Numbered from the stretch's first letter, positions 18,492 through 27,407 are shown. The stretch: 40,190 nucleotides of DNA from CALLVY01 sp937899855 (GCA_039820405.1 JBCBQC010000056.1:1-40190), one strand, 5' to 3'. A program made the numbers and translations. Notes: generated from the sequence alone by a model not told the origin.

Positions 18492-19820
18492 ATGAGTAAT
18501 GCCATCAGCATTTCGAGTTCCGTTTATACCGTAAGCGGGACCGTCAAAAGTAAGGACAACCAGCAGGGGGTTGTCGATCTCCACGTCTTGGTGTACGATA
18601 AGGATCCTTTGAGTAAGGATGACTTTTTGGGCATCGCCGTCACTGGGGCGGGGGGTGCCTTTAGCCTGAGTTTTGATGTGAGCAAGTTTCAGAGCTTGTT
18701 TGACCGTCGCCCCGATCTGTACTTTATCGTCAAGGATGCGGGTTTGGAGTTGTTGAATACCAAGGACGACGTCCTCAAAAATGTCACCGAGACAACGCCG
18801 CCGATCAACTTGGTTGTCGATCTGGCGAACGATGAGTTGCGCGAGGAAATCAACCCCACTCCCGTAGCGGGTTGGGTGGGGGGCTTTGCCCAGTCCAATC
18901 CGGCCTTTGCTTATCCCATCCCGGACCTGAGTTCGCTGCCGATGCTTCAGAACATGGCCAATATCGATAAGTTGGAGCGCCAGCAGAAGGTCTTGTGGCC
19001 GGAATTCAGCTGGGAATCGGAGCCGGGAAAGGCCGACCCCAAGCGCTGTTACCAGATGTTTGCCCCCGATATTTCCCGCCTGGGCTACACCAATGAGGGG
19101 CGGGTATATTCCATCATCTGTCCCCAGCAGGGAACGGTAGCGCCCCACCTTGGCACGATGAACGTAGAGGTATCGGTAACCGGCAACCGGGGCTGGGCCG
19201 ACGAATCGGATCGCTCGCTGGCGGCGGATATGACGGTGGAGGGAAAAATTTGGTTTAGCCCCAGTGCGCAGAACAATTCCCACGTCAAGCGCTTCCGGGA
19301 CCATTTTCTCCAGCGGGCCCTCCCCTTTCCGTCCAACAAGGCCAATGCCATTCGGGTCCAGACCTTTAAGCCCGGCGAGCCCGATCAGCCCATCTTCCCC
19401 CTCACCAAGGGCTCCACGACGGCCTTCCCCATTCCCAATTTTGCCCAGCACGAAGACATCTCCTGGACGGTGGGTCACCTGGGTGTCGAGATTGGCCCCA
19501 TCGTCAAGACCGGCGTGGCGGTTGTGGATGAGTTCAATCAGATGGTACTGGACATCTTTAATCTGGCCTCCGGCAATATGCTCAAGGAGAACAATGTACT
19601 GACTTGGAACGTCTGGTTTACCGCACCGGAGCTGGTCGATCAGCAGGAATGGGCCGCCCACGCCGAGAAGTGGCGCGAGTCCATAGATGCGGACCACGGC
19701 AGCCCCGAGGGGCCGGGTACGATTGCGCGGTACTACGACGGTACGCCTTTCCAACCCCTGAAGGAATTGCTAGTGGCAGAACTGCCCAAGATTTTGGCGT
19801 TTGCCGAAAAGCATTTGTAA
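18492..19820 (+). CDS. Protein with N-terminal carboxypeptidase-regulatory-like (transthyretin-like) domain
   Basis: Start chosen at ATG 18492, just before the first recognisable domain; the frame is open farther upstream to 18384 but that part is low complexity. The 443-residue product has no signal peptide. Residues about 10-115 form a Greek-key beta-sandwich (YTVSGTVKSKD, VLVYDKDP, DDFLGIAVTGAGGAFSLSFD, DLYFIVKDAG), a domain found in many multi-domain and toxin-like proteins. The remaining 320 residues are unfamiliar: several Trp and Pro, a conserved-looking CPQQGTVAPHLGTMNVEV segment, and no catalytic motif. It stands alone, with a terminator 12 bases after its stop. I do not assign a function. 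Confidence 0.8.
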   Translation: MSNAISISSSVYTVSGTVKSKDNQQGVVDLHVLVYDKDPLSKDDFLGIAVTGAGGAFSLSFDVSKFQSLFDRRPDLYFIVKDAGLELLNTKDDVLKNVTETTPPINLVVDLANDELREEINPTPVAGWVGGFAQSNPAFAYPIPDLSSLPMLQNMANIDKLERQQKVLWPEFSWESEPGKADPKRCYQMFAPDISRLGYTNEGRVYSIICPQQGTVAPHLGTMNVEVSVTGNRGWADESDRSLAADMTVEGKIWFSPSAQNNSHVKRFRDHFLQRALPFPSNKANAIRVQTFKPGEPDQPIFPLTKGSTTAFPIPNFAQHEDISWTVGHLGVEIGPIVKTGVAVVDEFNQMVLDIFNLASGNMLKENNVLTWNVWFTAPELVDQQEWAAHAEKWRESIDADHGSPEGPGTIARYYDGTPFQPLKELLVAELPKILAFAEKHL

Positions 19821-19832
19821 ACAAACCGCATG

Positions 19833-19861
19833 GCGTCCCGATCAGTTGGTCGGGGCGCTTT
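19833..19861 (+). terminator. Rho-independent terminator
   Basis: A 9-bp stem with one G-T pair (GCGTCCCGA / TCGGGGCGC), a loop of 8 bases and a short TTT tract followed by CCCC-rich DNA. It begins 12 bases after the 19820 stop. The short T run lowers certainty. Confidence 0.65.
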
Positions 19862-20086
19862 CCCCTCCTAAAGAGCAGGCCCGAATGGCGCCCGCCAGTG
19901 CTACCCAATACCCCCGCGCTGGAACCACCGCCGCACGGGGCCCCGTGCAAGAGCAGTAAATCTTTTTTCATCCGTCGGAAATATTTTTGCAATTTGGTAA
20001 ACTACGTCGTCCACTGTCCATTATACAATACGACGCTGTTTCGGCATTGCCGATGCTCGCTCCTTTACTCACAACTCAAAAATATT

Positions 20087-21787
20087 ATGAAAACCATCCT
20101 CCCCCCACTCCTCTTCCTCCTCCCCCTCGTCCTCGCCGCCCAGACCTTCACCCCCCTCACCGACGACCCCATCGCCAACGACAGCACCGCACTGGGCTGC
20201 GCCTGGGGCGACATGGACGACGATGGCTTTCCCGACCTAATCACCTCTACCCCCCAACTCTACCGCAACAATGGCGACGGGACCTTTAGCGTATCCTTCC
20301 AAAGCGACTTCAACGCAGGGGGAGGCATTAGCGGTACGATCGGAGATTACAACAACGACACCAAGCCCGATTTCTACACCGCTTCCCTCAGTACCGCGGG
20401 CAAGCTCTTCCGCAATGACGGTACGGGGAACTTGGAACGCGTCCTTAGCGAACCCTTCAATTCCGATAGCTCGGACTTCCAATCCGCCAGCTGGGTGGAC
20501 CTCGAAAACGATGGACGGCTCGACCTCTACGTCACGGCCGGTGGCAACGTCGGCTTCCGGGACAATTACCTCTACCGCAACAATATGGATGGCACCTTTA
20601 GCCGCGATTCGACCAGCCTGATCGCTCAGGACAGTAGCGGGACCACCCACTGCGCCTGGGGCGACTTCGACAACGACGGCTTTGCCGACCTCTACCTCGC
20701 CAATAACTTTCCCAGTACCGACAGCCTCGCCAATTACTGCTACCAAAACAACGGCGATGGCACCTTCCGCCGCATCACCGACGGCACCTTCGTCACGGAC
20801 CAGTTCAGCTCCTTCGGCGCCAGTTGGGGCGATTACGACAACGATGGTGACCTGGACCTCTTCGTCACCAATGTCGGTACGGACCAACTCTACCAAAATA
20901 ACGGCGACGGCACCTTCACCGCCATCCGCAACCGCCCCATCAACGGTGATACCCGACTGTCGATCGGTAGCGCCTGGGCGGATTACGACAACGATGGCGA
21001 TCTGGACCTGATCGTCTCCCGGCTGGGAACGGGCAATTCGCTTTTTGACAACCAGGGCGACGGCACCTTCGTCGAAGTGATCGGTGAGCCCTTTACTCTC
21101 CACGAAGGCTTTGGCTGTACCTGGGCCGACTGGGACCGAGATGGCGACCTGGACCTGTTCTTCGCCCGCGCCGATGGTGGTCGCCACCGTCCTTACACCA
21201 ACCGGGGCAACAACAACAATTGGATCAGCATCCGGGCCTTGGGCACGCTATCGAATACGATGGGTATCGGCGCCCGCATCGAGCTCGTCGCAACCATCAA
21301 CGGTCAGAGCGTCCGACAAATTCGGGAAATCAGTGGCCAGACTGGAGCGCTGGGACAAAGCGAGCCCCGCGCTCATTTTGGACTGGGCGACGCCACCAGC
21401 CTCGATACGCTCCTCATCCGCTGGCCCACGGGCGCCGTACAGCAAGAGATCGATGTGGCGATCAATCAACACCTCACAATAGTAGAAGACTTCGGTAGTG
21501 CCGTCACGGAAAATCCGCCAAGTAGTGCGGTCACTCGGTTCGCCATTTTCCCCAATCCGGTAGATGCCGCGGCGACCCTCCAGTTTGACCTGCAGCGGCC
21601 AGCCCAAATCGCCATCCAGTTCACGGATGCTACGGGTCGGACGGTCCACATCCTGGGGGCGAGTACCTACGCGGCGGGGCAGCACCGGGTGGCCTGGCCG
21701 GGGGAAGCCTTGGCCAGCGGTTGGTACCACTGCCGCCTGGTGGTGGATGGACAAACGATTTTGTTGCGACGGGTGGTCGTCCCCTAA
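20087..21787 (+). CDS. Secreted FG-GAP/VCBS-repeat protein with ASPIC/UnbV domain and T9SS sorting tail
   Basis: Start chosen at ATG 20087 because it gives the signal peptide MKTILPPLLFLLPLVLAAQ; the frame is open much earlier but without coding character. The 566-residue product has about seven FG-GAP/VCBS-type repeats with Ca2+-binding DxDxDG-like loops (WGDYDNDGDLDLFVTN, WADYDNDGDLDLIVS, NNGDGTF), giving a beta-propeller. An ASPIC/UnbV domain follows (GIGARIELV, ISGQTGALGQSEP, HFGLG, IRWPTG). The last 80 residues are a type A T9SS sorting domain (FAIFPNPVDAAATLQFD ... GWYHCRLVVDGQTILLRRVVVP), so it should be exported across the outer membrane. Cargo type suggests an extracellular Ca2+-binding or adhesive protein. 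The -7-like TATTTTTG at 19982-19989 may belong to its promoter but lacks a clear -33 partner. Confidence 0.93.
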   Translation: MKTILPPLLFLLPLVLAAQTFTPLTDDPIANDSTALGCAWGDMDDDGFPDLITSTPQLYRNNGDGTFSVSFQSDFNAGGGISGTIGDYNNDTKPDFYTASLSTAGKLFRNDGTGNLERVLSEPFNSDSSDFQSASWVDLENDGRLDLYVTAGGNVGFRDNYLYRNNMDGTFSRDSTSLIAQDSSGTTHCAWGDFDNDGFADLYLANNFPSTDSLANYCYQNNGDGTFRRITDGTFVTDQFSSFGASWGDYDNDGDLDLFVTNVGTDQLYQNNGDGTFTAIRNRPINGDTRLSIGSAWADYDNDGDLDLIVSRLGTGNSLFDNQGDGTFVEVIGEPFTLHEGFGCTWADWDRDGDLDLFFARADGGRHRPYTNRGNNNNWISIRALGTLSNTMGIGARIELVATINGQSVRQIREISGQTGALGQSEPRAHFGLGDATSLDTLLIRWPTGAVQQEIDVAINQHLTIVEDFGSAVTENPPSSAVTRFAIFPNPVDAAATLQFDLQRPAQIAIQFTDATGRTVHILGASTYAAGQHRVAWPGEALASGWYHCRLVVDGQTILLRRVVVP

Positions 21788-21796
21788 GCCCGGCCC

Positions 21797-22537
21797 GTGG
21801 ATTTACCAGCGCAGTACACCCAGCAATACCAGTGGCGCGATTGGCCCGGGGCCTACGCGGTTCTCCCGAACCTCAACGGCAAACGGGTCCTGGACCTCGG
21901 TTGTGCCATCGGCGACCAGTCGCGGGATTTTGCGGAGCAGGGGGCTTGGGTGACCGGGATGGATCAAAACCCCGACCTATTGGCCATCGCCCGTCGCCGA
22001 GCCATCCCCCGAGCTCGCTTTATCCAGGGGGATTTGTCCCAGCTTGGCGGCTTGCAAAAGGCTTCCTTCGACCTGATCTGGTCCAGTTTTACGCTGGCCT
22101 ACCTTACCGATCAAGCGGCGCACATCGCAGATTGGCAGCACTACCTCAAGCCGGGGGGCTACCTCTGTCTGATCGAAGTAGCGGACCTGCTCGCCCACGC
22201 ACCCTTGCCCGAGCACTGGCGTGCCGAGGTGCTGGTTTTTTACCGGAGGGCCGGGGCCGCAAAGCGGTACGATTTTATGGCGGGGGAGCACTTGGGGGAA
22301 AGTGTCAACGCAAGTGGGCTACGCCTCCGACATCAGCAGACCCTCCCCGATCGGGAGCTGGCTTTTGATGGGGCCGCCCCGGCAGCGGTCTACGAAGCTT
22401 GGCGCCTTCGCCTGGCGCGGATGCCCGCCCTGGTCAAAGACCTGGGCACTGCTTTTGTCGAGGATTTCCTGGCCACCCTCCGGGCCCCCACTCACCGTTC
22501 CGACTCTCGGGTCCATCTGGTGCTGGCGCAGCGGTAA
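21797..22537 (+). CDS. Class I SAM-dependent methyltransferase
   Basis: Begins at GTG 21797, 9 bases after the stop of the FG-GAP gene, so it is probably co-transcribed. 246 residues. Motif I VLDLGCAIGDQS (SAM-binding glycine loop), acidic residue at the end of the second strand (GMDQNPD), GDLSQL, motif IV-like FDLIWSSFTL and the post-IV LKPGGYLCLIE are all visible, as in UbiE/Methyltransf_11-type enzymes. The C-terminal 100 residues are variable. The substrate is unknown, and the tie to an exported protein gene gives no clear hint. A GTG start is chosen because no in-frame ATG lies before motif I at a sensible distance. Confidence 0.85.
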   Translation: MDLPAQYTQQYQWRDWPGAYAVLPNLNGKRVLDLGCAIGDQSRDFAEQGAWVTGMDQNPDLLAIARRRAIPRARFIQGDLSQLGGLQKASFDLIWSSFTLAYLTDQAAHIADWQHYLKPGGYLCLIEVADLLAHAPLPEHWRAEVLVFYRRAGAAKRYDFMAGEHLGESVNASGLRLRHQQTLPDRELAFDGAAPAAVYEAWRLRLARMPALVKDLGTAFVEDFLATLRAPTHRSDSRVHLVLAQR

Positions 22538-22618
22538 AGGGCTGATTGGATGGGGGCTTTTACCGTTTTCGATGCCCCTGCCGAGAGAGGGCTCAATAAT
22601 GAGAGCGTTGAAAGGAAT

Positions 22619-22829
22619 TTCGGGATAGGTAGTATTTCACCCACTGGGTGGGAGCCCACCCTCAAGGTGCAGCCGTTCACCGCCCTCCTTTGCGCAAACC
22701 GTACCGAGGTACAGCTCCGCTACCCAGACCCGGAATTCCTCACTCCGGTCGGTTTTAACTACGAAGTATTTCCTCCGTCTAGAATGAGGAATTACCCCAC
22801 ATAGACGCTTTTTCTGGAAAATTCCATAA
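22619..22829 (+). repeat. Dispersed intergenic repeat, copy 1
   Basis: 211 bases, homologous to 33733-33945 in the same orientation. Two blocks are identical in both copies: an about 37-base block from AGTATTTCACCC to CTCAAGGTG, and an about 45-base block from ACAGCTCCGCTACC to GGTCGGTTT. Short conserved tracts follow (TCTAGAATGAGGAATT, ACATAGACGCT, AATTCCATAA). The first block holds overlapping hairpins (CACCC-ACT-GGGTG or GGGTGGG-AG-CCCACCC). AATTCCTCA and TGAGGAATT form a second inverted pair. GGAATTT just left of the element and AAATTCC at its right end could be terminal inverted repeats. Confidence 0.85.
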
Positions 22830-23055
22830 AAACAATTGGGTATAATTTTAATTTATCGGCTGTAACCCCCGAAAAATAAAGGAAAAATTTCTGAAAAAAA
22901 GTTGTCCCTCGTTCCAAAAAAATTGCTTCACCCCACCCCATTGATCCCATCCGGTTGCTAAAGTAGTCCCTCTACACTGGGCAATAGCGATAGTCCTCCT
23001 TTCGCCTCTCTCCGGTGACTAGGCATGGCCATACCCAAAAAATCATCTTGTTAGC

Positions 23056-23086
23056 TTGCCTGCTTGCGTTGGGGCTCGTACATTTG
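23056..23086 (+). promoter_or_regulatory. Bacteroidota-type promoter of dinB-dnaE2
   Basis: TTG (23056-23058), 20-base spacer, then TACATTTG (23079-23086), a full match to the TAnnTTTG -7 element of the Bacteroidota primary sigma factor. Transcription would start near 23092, giving a leader of about 60 bases before ATG 23152. No other match of this quality lies upstream of the cassette. Confidence 0.6.
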
Positions 23087-23116
23087 AAACAAATTGTTTC
23101 ACTTTGAAATAATTTC
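23086..23116. promoter_or_regulatory. Two tandem palindromes overlapping the dinB transcription start (candidate operator)
   Basis: GAAACAAATTGTTTC (23086-23100) has perfect 7-bp arms about a single centre base and touches the last base of the -7 element, so a bound protein would block transcription. GAAATAATTTC (23106-23116) is a second perfect palindrome with 5-bp arms. Both are preceded by TTT, and the two TTTGAAA blocks are exactly 20 bp apart, about two helical turns. This fits cooperative binding of a dimeric repressor. No repressor gene is next to it, and the motif is unlike the E. coli CTGT-N8-ACAG box; LexA- or S24-type control is inference. Confidence 0.5.
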
Positions 23117-23151
23117 GACCTTTATTAAACCTACTGTAAAGAAAACGAAAG

Positions 23152-24294
23152 ATGTACGAAAGAGCCATTCTACATCTCGACTTGGACGCCTTTTTTGCGT
23201 CGGTTGAGGTGTCGAGGGATCGTTCGTTGAGAGGAAAACCGGTGATTATTGGGGGCTCCAAAGGACGCGGAGTCGTCGCTTCCTGTACCTACGAAGCCCG
23301 CCGTTTTGGGATTCACTCCGCCATGCCCATGCGGATGGCCCTCCAACGCTGTCCCGACGCCATCGTCATCCGGGGAGATATGGAGGCCTACCGCCAGCGT
23401 TCCCAACTCATCACCGACATCATCGCCGCCGAAGCGCCCCTGTTTGAAAAGGCGTCCATCGACGAATTCTACCTCGACCTCACGGGGATGGATCGCCACT
23501 TCGGCTGTTGGCAGTGGTCGCGGGAGCTGCGTCAAAAAATCATGACCGAAAGCGGTTTGCCCCTCTCCCTCGGCCTCTCCGTCAACAAACTGCTTTCCAA
23601 GGTCACCACCAATGAAGTCAAACCCAATGGGCAAGGCCAGGTTCCGCGGGGCGAAGAACGCGCCTTTTTAGCTCCCCTCTCCGTCGCCAAACTGCCCTCG
23701 GTGGGCAAGGCGACGTATAAGAAACTCAGCTTCATGGGGGTCCGTACCGTCCGTACCCTCCGCAAGATCCCACTGGACCTACTGGAACGGGAATTTGGCA
23801 AACACGGCGCCAGCCTCTGGCAAAAGGCCCGGGGCATCGACGAGCGACCGGTGGTGCCCTACCGCGAAGCCAAATCCCTCTCGACCGAGCAAACGTTCCA
23901 AGTCGATACCATCGACGTACGCGCCCTCAAAGACCGCCTCACCGGGATGGTCGGCAAGCTGGCCTTCGAATTGCGCCAGGCCCAGAAGCTGACCTCCTGC
24001 ATCACCATCAAGATTCGCTACACGGATTTTAACACCTATACCAAACAACAACTCATTCCCCATACGGCTAACGATACGACCCTACTGCACCACGCCCACC
24101 ACCTTTTCAACCGCCTGTACGAACGCCGGCAGCTACTGCGGCTGGTGGGCCTGCGCTTTAGCGGACTCGTAACCGGCCATCCCCAAATCAATCTGTTTGA
24201 CGATACGATCAAAGACGTCCAGCTATTGCAACAGCTCGATCGCATTCGCCAGCGGTTTGGTCCGGGAGCCATCAAGAGAGCATCTACTTTGTAG
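23152..24294 (+). CDS. dinB: DNA polymerase IV (Y-family, translesion)
   Basis: 380 residues, close to the normal DinB length. Catalytic carboxylates are intact: Asp10 in HLDLDAFFASVE, and Asp104-Glu105 in SIDEFYLDL; Phe15 is at the steric-gate position that excludes ribonucleotides. Further family marks are SCTYEARRFGI, GLSVNKLLSKV, the helix-hairpin-helix LPSVGKATYKKL and the little-finger domain after residue 240. QINLF (345-349) near the C-terminus matches the QxxLF beta-clamp-binding motif. Because the active site is complete, this is DinB rather than the catalytically dead ImuB. It is followed after 55 bases by a DnaE-type polymerase gene, the layout of mutagenesis cassettes. The promoter and a possible operator lie directly upstream. 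Confidence 0.95.
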   Translation: MYERAILHLDLDAFFASVEVSRDRSLRGKPVIIGGSKGRGVVASCTYEARRFGIHSAMPMRMALQRCPDAIVIRGDMEAYRQRSQLITDIIAAEAPLFEKASIDEFYLDLTGMDRHFGCWQWSRELRQKIMTESGLPLSLGLSVNKLLSKVTTNEVKPNGQGQVPRGEERAFLAPLSVAKLPSVGKATYKKLSFMGVRTVRTLRKIPLDLLEREFGKHGASLWQKARGIDERPVVPYREAKSLSTEQTFQVDTIDVRALKDRLTGMVGKLAFELRQAQKLTSCITIKIRYTDFNTYTKQQLIPHTANDTTLLHHAHHLFNRLYERRQLLRLVGLRFSGLVTGHPQINLFDDTIKDVQLLQQLDRIRQRFGPGAIKRASTL

Positions 24295-24349
24295 TTCGTT
24301 GCTTTTCCCTCGGGAAGAGCGCGTGTGAATTGTCAAAAATCAAAACAAC

Positions 24350-27289
24350 ATGTATCTGAACGCGCACAGCTATTACAGCTTGCGGTGGGGAACCCTATCG
24401 CCCCAGCAACTCGTGGCGGCAGCCCGAGCTCGGGGGGTCACGACGCTGGCCCTCACCGACATCAACAACACTTCGGCTAGCTTTGCCTTTGTCCAGTGTT
24501 GTGTAGCCCACGGCATCCGACCGGTGCTGGGCATCGAATTTCGCCGCGACCACCAGTTGCTGTACATCGGCCTGGCCAAAAACAACGAAGGCTTTTTTCA
24601 ACTCAACCGCTTCCTCACCGAACACTCCCTGGCGGAGCGCCCCCTGCCCGTGATGGCACCCCCCTTCGAGGATGCCTACATCATTTATCCACGACTGCCC
24701 AAACCCGTCGAACACCTCAGCCCCAATGAATACCTCGGCATCCGCCCCGAAGACCTCAATACCCTGCTGGCCGCCCCCCGGCGCTTCCCCGCCGATCGGC
24801 TAGTGGCTTGGTCGCCCATCACCTTTGTGGACAAAACGGGTTACCATACCCACCGCATCCTCCGCGCCATCGACCGCAATACCCTCATCACCAAACTGAC
24901 GGCGGCCGATATTGCGCCGCTCAGCGAAATGTTCCACTCTCCCGATCAGTTGCGCCAGCACTACCGGGTACGGCCCGACTTAGTCCGCAATGCGGAACGC
25001 TTGCTCGCTTCGTGTAGCATCGAGTGGAGCGCCGGCCCGCAACACAACCGCCAAACTTTTTCGGGTAGCGAACAAGACGATTTTGAATTGCTCGAAAAAT
25101 TGGCTCACAACGGGTGCAAAATCCGCTATGGCGAACGGGATCATGCGGCGCGACAGCGGGTCGCACTAGAGCTACAAGTGATCCGCAAGTTGGGCTTCTG
25201 CTGTTATTTTCTCATCACCTGGGACATCATCCGCTACGCCAAGGAGATGAACTACGCCCACGTCGGTCGGGGAAGCGGGGCCAATTCCATCGTCGCCTAC
25301 TGCCTCCACATCACCGACGTCGAACCCATTGAGCTGGCCCTTTATTTTGAGCGCTTCATCAATCAATTTCGTACCTCCCCACCCGACTTTGACATCGACT
25401 TTGCCTGGGACGAACGCGACGACGTGATCGATTATATCCTCAAACGCTACGGTACGCAGTACACCGCACTGCTGGCCACCTACAGCACCTTCCGGGGCAA
25501 GTCCATCGTCCGGGAAGTGGGCAAGACCTTTGGCTTGCCCAAGGCGGATCTGGACCTCATCATCGAACAACCCGAAGCCCTCCAACAGCACCACGGATTG
25601 GCCCAACAAGTGCTCCGCTACGGCCAACGACTGGAGGGCTTTCCCAATTATTTGTCCATTCACGCCGGTGGCATCCTCATTTCCCAACGGCCCATCAATT
25701 ACTTTACGGCACTGCGGCGAATGCCCAAGGGCTTTCCCATCGTCCACTTCGACATGTACGCGGCCGAGGAATGGGGTTTCCACAAGTACGATGTGCTGAG
25801 CCAGCGGGGCCTGGGCCACATCAAAGCGGCGGTGGCCTTGGTGGCGCACAACCAACGACGGACGGTCAACATCCACGACCTGGCCCGGATCAAACGGGAT
25901 TCGGCGGTGCGCCAACTGCTGCGCAGTGGTCGGTGCATGGGCTGCTTTTACATCGAGTCACCCGCCATGCGGGGGCTGCTCCATAAGTTGCGGTGCGACA
26001 ATTACGTTCACCTGGTGGCGGCCAGTTCGATCATCCGGCCGGGGGTGGCCCAGAGCGGGATGATGCGGGAGTACATCAAGCGTTTTCACGATCCCAGTCA
26101 GGTGATTTACCTCCACCAAGTTTTTGAAGAACAACTCCACGAGACCTTTGGCATCATGGTGTATCAGGAGGATGTCATGAAGGTGGTCCACCACTTTGCG
26201 GGGCTGGAGCTGGACGAATCGGATGTGCTGCGGCGGATCATGTCGGGTAAGCGTTCCTCTTCCGAACAGTTTGCTCGGCTCCGTACCAAGTACTTCACCA
26301 ATTGCCGGGAGCGGGGCTATTCCGAGCAGCTGACGCAGGAGGTATGGCGACAGATCGAGAGTTTTAGTGGGTATAGCTTTTGCAAGGCGCACTCCGCCAG
26401 CTTTGCCGCCGAGTCGTTTCAGAGTCTCTACCTCCGGGCGCACTACCCCCGGGAGTTTATGGTGGCCGTCATCAATAATTTTGGGGGCTTTTACGCCACC
26501 GAATACTATTTCCACGAATTGCAGCAACTGGACGCGACGGTGCATCCCCCCTGCGTCAATCGCAGCCTCAAGCTCACCACCATCTACGGAAAGGAGGTCT
26601 ACGTGGGGTTTGTTCATCTCCACCAATTGGAGCGTCAAACGATGGATCGTCTGCTCCGCGAACGCGAAGCCCGTGGCCCCTTCTGCAGCCTGGAAGATTT
26701 TATCAGACGCGTCCTCCTCTCGGCCGAACAACTCGACCTCTTGATCCGCATTGACGCCTTCCGGTTTACGGGGCAGGACAAGTACGCCTTGATGTGGGAA
26801 AAGAATCGCCTCTTTCACCCCCGCCGCAAACACCACAGAACGGAGGAGTTGTTTGACGACGAACGGGAGGTCCTCGCCCTGCCCCAGCTGGAAGCGGGCC
26901 CCCACGACGATGCCTTCGACCAGATCGAACTCCTCGGCTTTTCGCTGGGCTCCCCCTTCGAGCTCTTGCCTCCATCGGTGCGGGAGGAAACGGTTTTGGC
27001 CAGCCAGCTGGTGGCCTACGCCGGGAAAAGGGTTTGCCTGCTGGGTTATTTTGTCACGCGTAAAAACATCCGAACGCGGGGCCGGAAGCTGATGTGCTTC
27101 GCCACCTGGTACGACCGAAGGGGGCAGCACTTTGACACCACGCACTTCGCCCAGTCACTCCAGCGGCATCCGCTCCGCGGCAAGGGCATTTACCGGATCG
27201 TGGGAAAAGTCGTGCTGGATTTTGGCTTTCCCAGTGTGGAGGTGACGGAGTTGGAGAAATTGCCTTTGGTGCGGGACGAGCGGTACTGA
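24350..27289 (+). CDS. dnaE2: DNA polymerase III alpha-type subunit, short error-prone (DnaE2-like) form
   Basis: 979 residues, shorter than replicative DnaE (about 1,160). Polymerase carboxylates are present: Asp348 and Asp350 in PPDFDIDF and Asp481 in KYDVLS. Other C-family marks are HVGRGSGANSIVAYCL, SIHAGGILIS, FGIMVYQEDVM and FSGYSFCKAHSASFA. The N-terminal PHP domain is degenerate: the metal-binding HxH of motif I is NAH (4-6), and the usual DH of motif II is DI in LTDINN. It should therefore have no PHP-dependent nuclease. The C-terminus has a helix-hairpin-helix region and an OB-fold. Position behind dinB supports a translesion role with it. DnaE2-type assignment rests on length, PHP loss and context. 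Confidence 0.9.
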   Translation: MYLNAHSYYSLRWGTLSPQQLVAAARARGVTTLALTDINNTSASFAFVQCCVAHGIRPVLGIEFRRDHQLLYIGLAKNNEGFFQLNRFLTEHSLAERPLPVMAPPFEDAYIIYPRLPKPVEHLSPNEYLGIRPEDLNTLLAAPRRFPADRLVAWSPITFVDKTGYHTHRILRAIDRNTLITKLTAADIAPLSEMFHSPDQLRQHYRVRPDLVRNAERLLASCSIEWSAGPQHNRQTFSGSEQDDFELLEKLAHNGCKIRYGERDHAARQRVALELQVIRKLGFCCYFLITWDIIRYAKEMNYAHVGRGSGANSIVAYCLHITDVEPIELALYFERFINQFRTSPPDFDIDFAWDERDDVIDYILKRYGTQYTALLATYSTFRGKSIVREVGKTFGLPKADLDLIIEQPEALQQHHGLAQQVLRYGQRLEGFPNYLSIHAGGILISQRPINYFTALRRMPKGFPIVHFDMYAAEEWGFHKYDVLSQRGLGHIKAAVALVAHNQRRTVNIHDLARIKRDSAVRQLLRSGRCMGCFYIESPAMRGLLHKLRCDNYVHLVAASSIIRPGVAQSGMMREYIKRFHDPSQVIYLHQVFEEQLHETFGIMVYQEDVMKVVHHFAGLELDESDVLRRIMSGKRSSSEQFARLRTKYFTNCRERGYSEQLTQEVWRQIESFSGYSFCKAHSASFAAESFQSLYLRAHYPREFMVAVINNFGGFYATEYYFHELQQLDATVHPPCVNRSLKLTTIYGKEVYVGFVHLHQLERQTMDRLLREREARGPFCSLEDFIRRVLLSAEQLDLLIRIDAFRFTGQDKYALMWEKNRLFHPRRKHHRTEELFDDEREVLALPQLEAGPHDDAFDQIELLGFSLGSPFELLPPSVREETVLASQLVAYAGKRVCLLGYFVTRKNIRTRGRKLMCFATWYDRRGQHFDTTHFAQSLQRHPLRGKGIYRIVGKVVLDFGFPSVEVTELEKLPLVRDERY

Positions 27290-27407
27290 AGCGCAACGCG
27301 GCAGAAAAAATTTAACGCTTTTAATTAGCGAGGCTTGCTACCCTTTCCCGAGCCCCAGGTATTAAGGGGTGTTCTTCAATCCAATTACCATTAAAAAAAC
27401 AAAGTCT

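Larger units (their letters stand above)
22538..23151. other. 614-base intergenic region with dispersed repeat and polymerase-cassette promoter
   Basis: No credible gene. The left third carries copy 1 of the dispersed repeat (22619-22829). The middle (22830-23040) is partly AT-rich and shows nothing I can name. The right end holds the promoter and palindromes of the polymerase cassette. The 84-codon frame starting at 22550 runs through the repeat and ends inside it; I regard it as non-coding. Confidence 0.6.

Noticed and set aside
20237..21187. 316-codon open frame on the minus strand opposite the FG-GAP gene
   Set aside because: It is Val/Gly/Ile-rich, as expected for the antisense of repeated DxDxDG loops, and the plus strand has clear FG-GAP, UnbV and T9SS domains.
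22550..22804. Protein-coding reading of the dispersed repeat (both copies end in the same stop after SRMRN)
   Set aside because: The frame is kept in both copies, but identity is by nucleotide block at all codon positions and the part between blocks is unrelated; this fits a structured DNA/RNA element better than a gene.
23152..24294. ImuB (inactive Y-family partner of DnaE2)
   Set aside because: All catalytic carboxylates, the steric-gate Phe and full DinB length are present.
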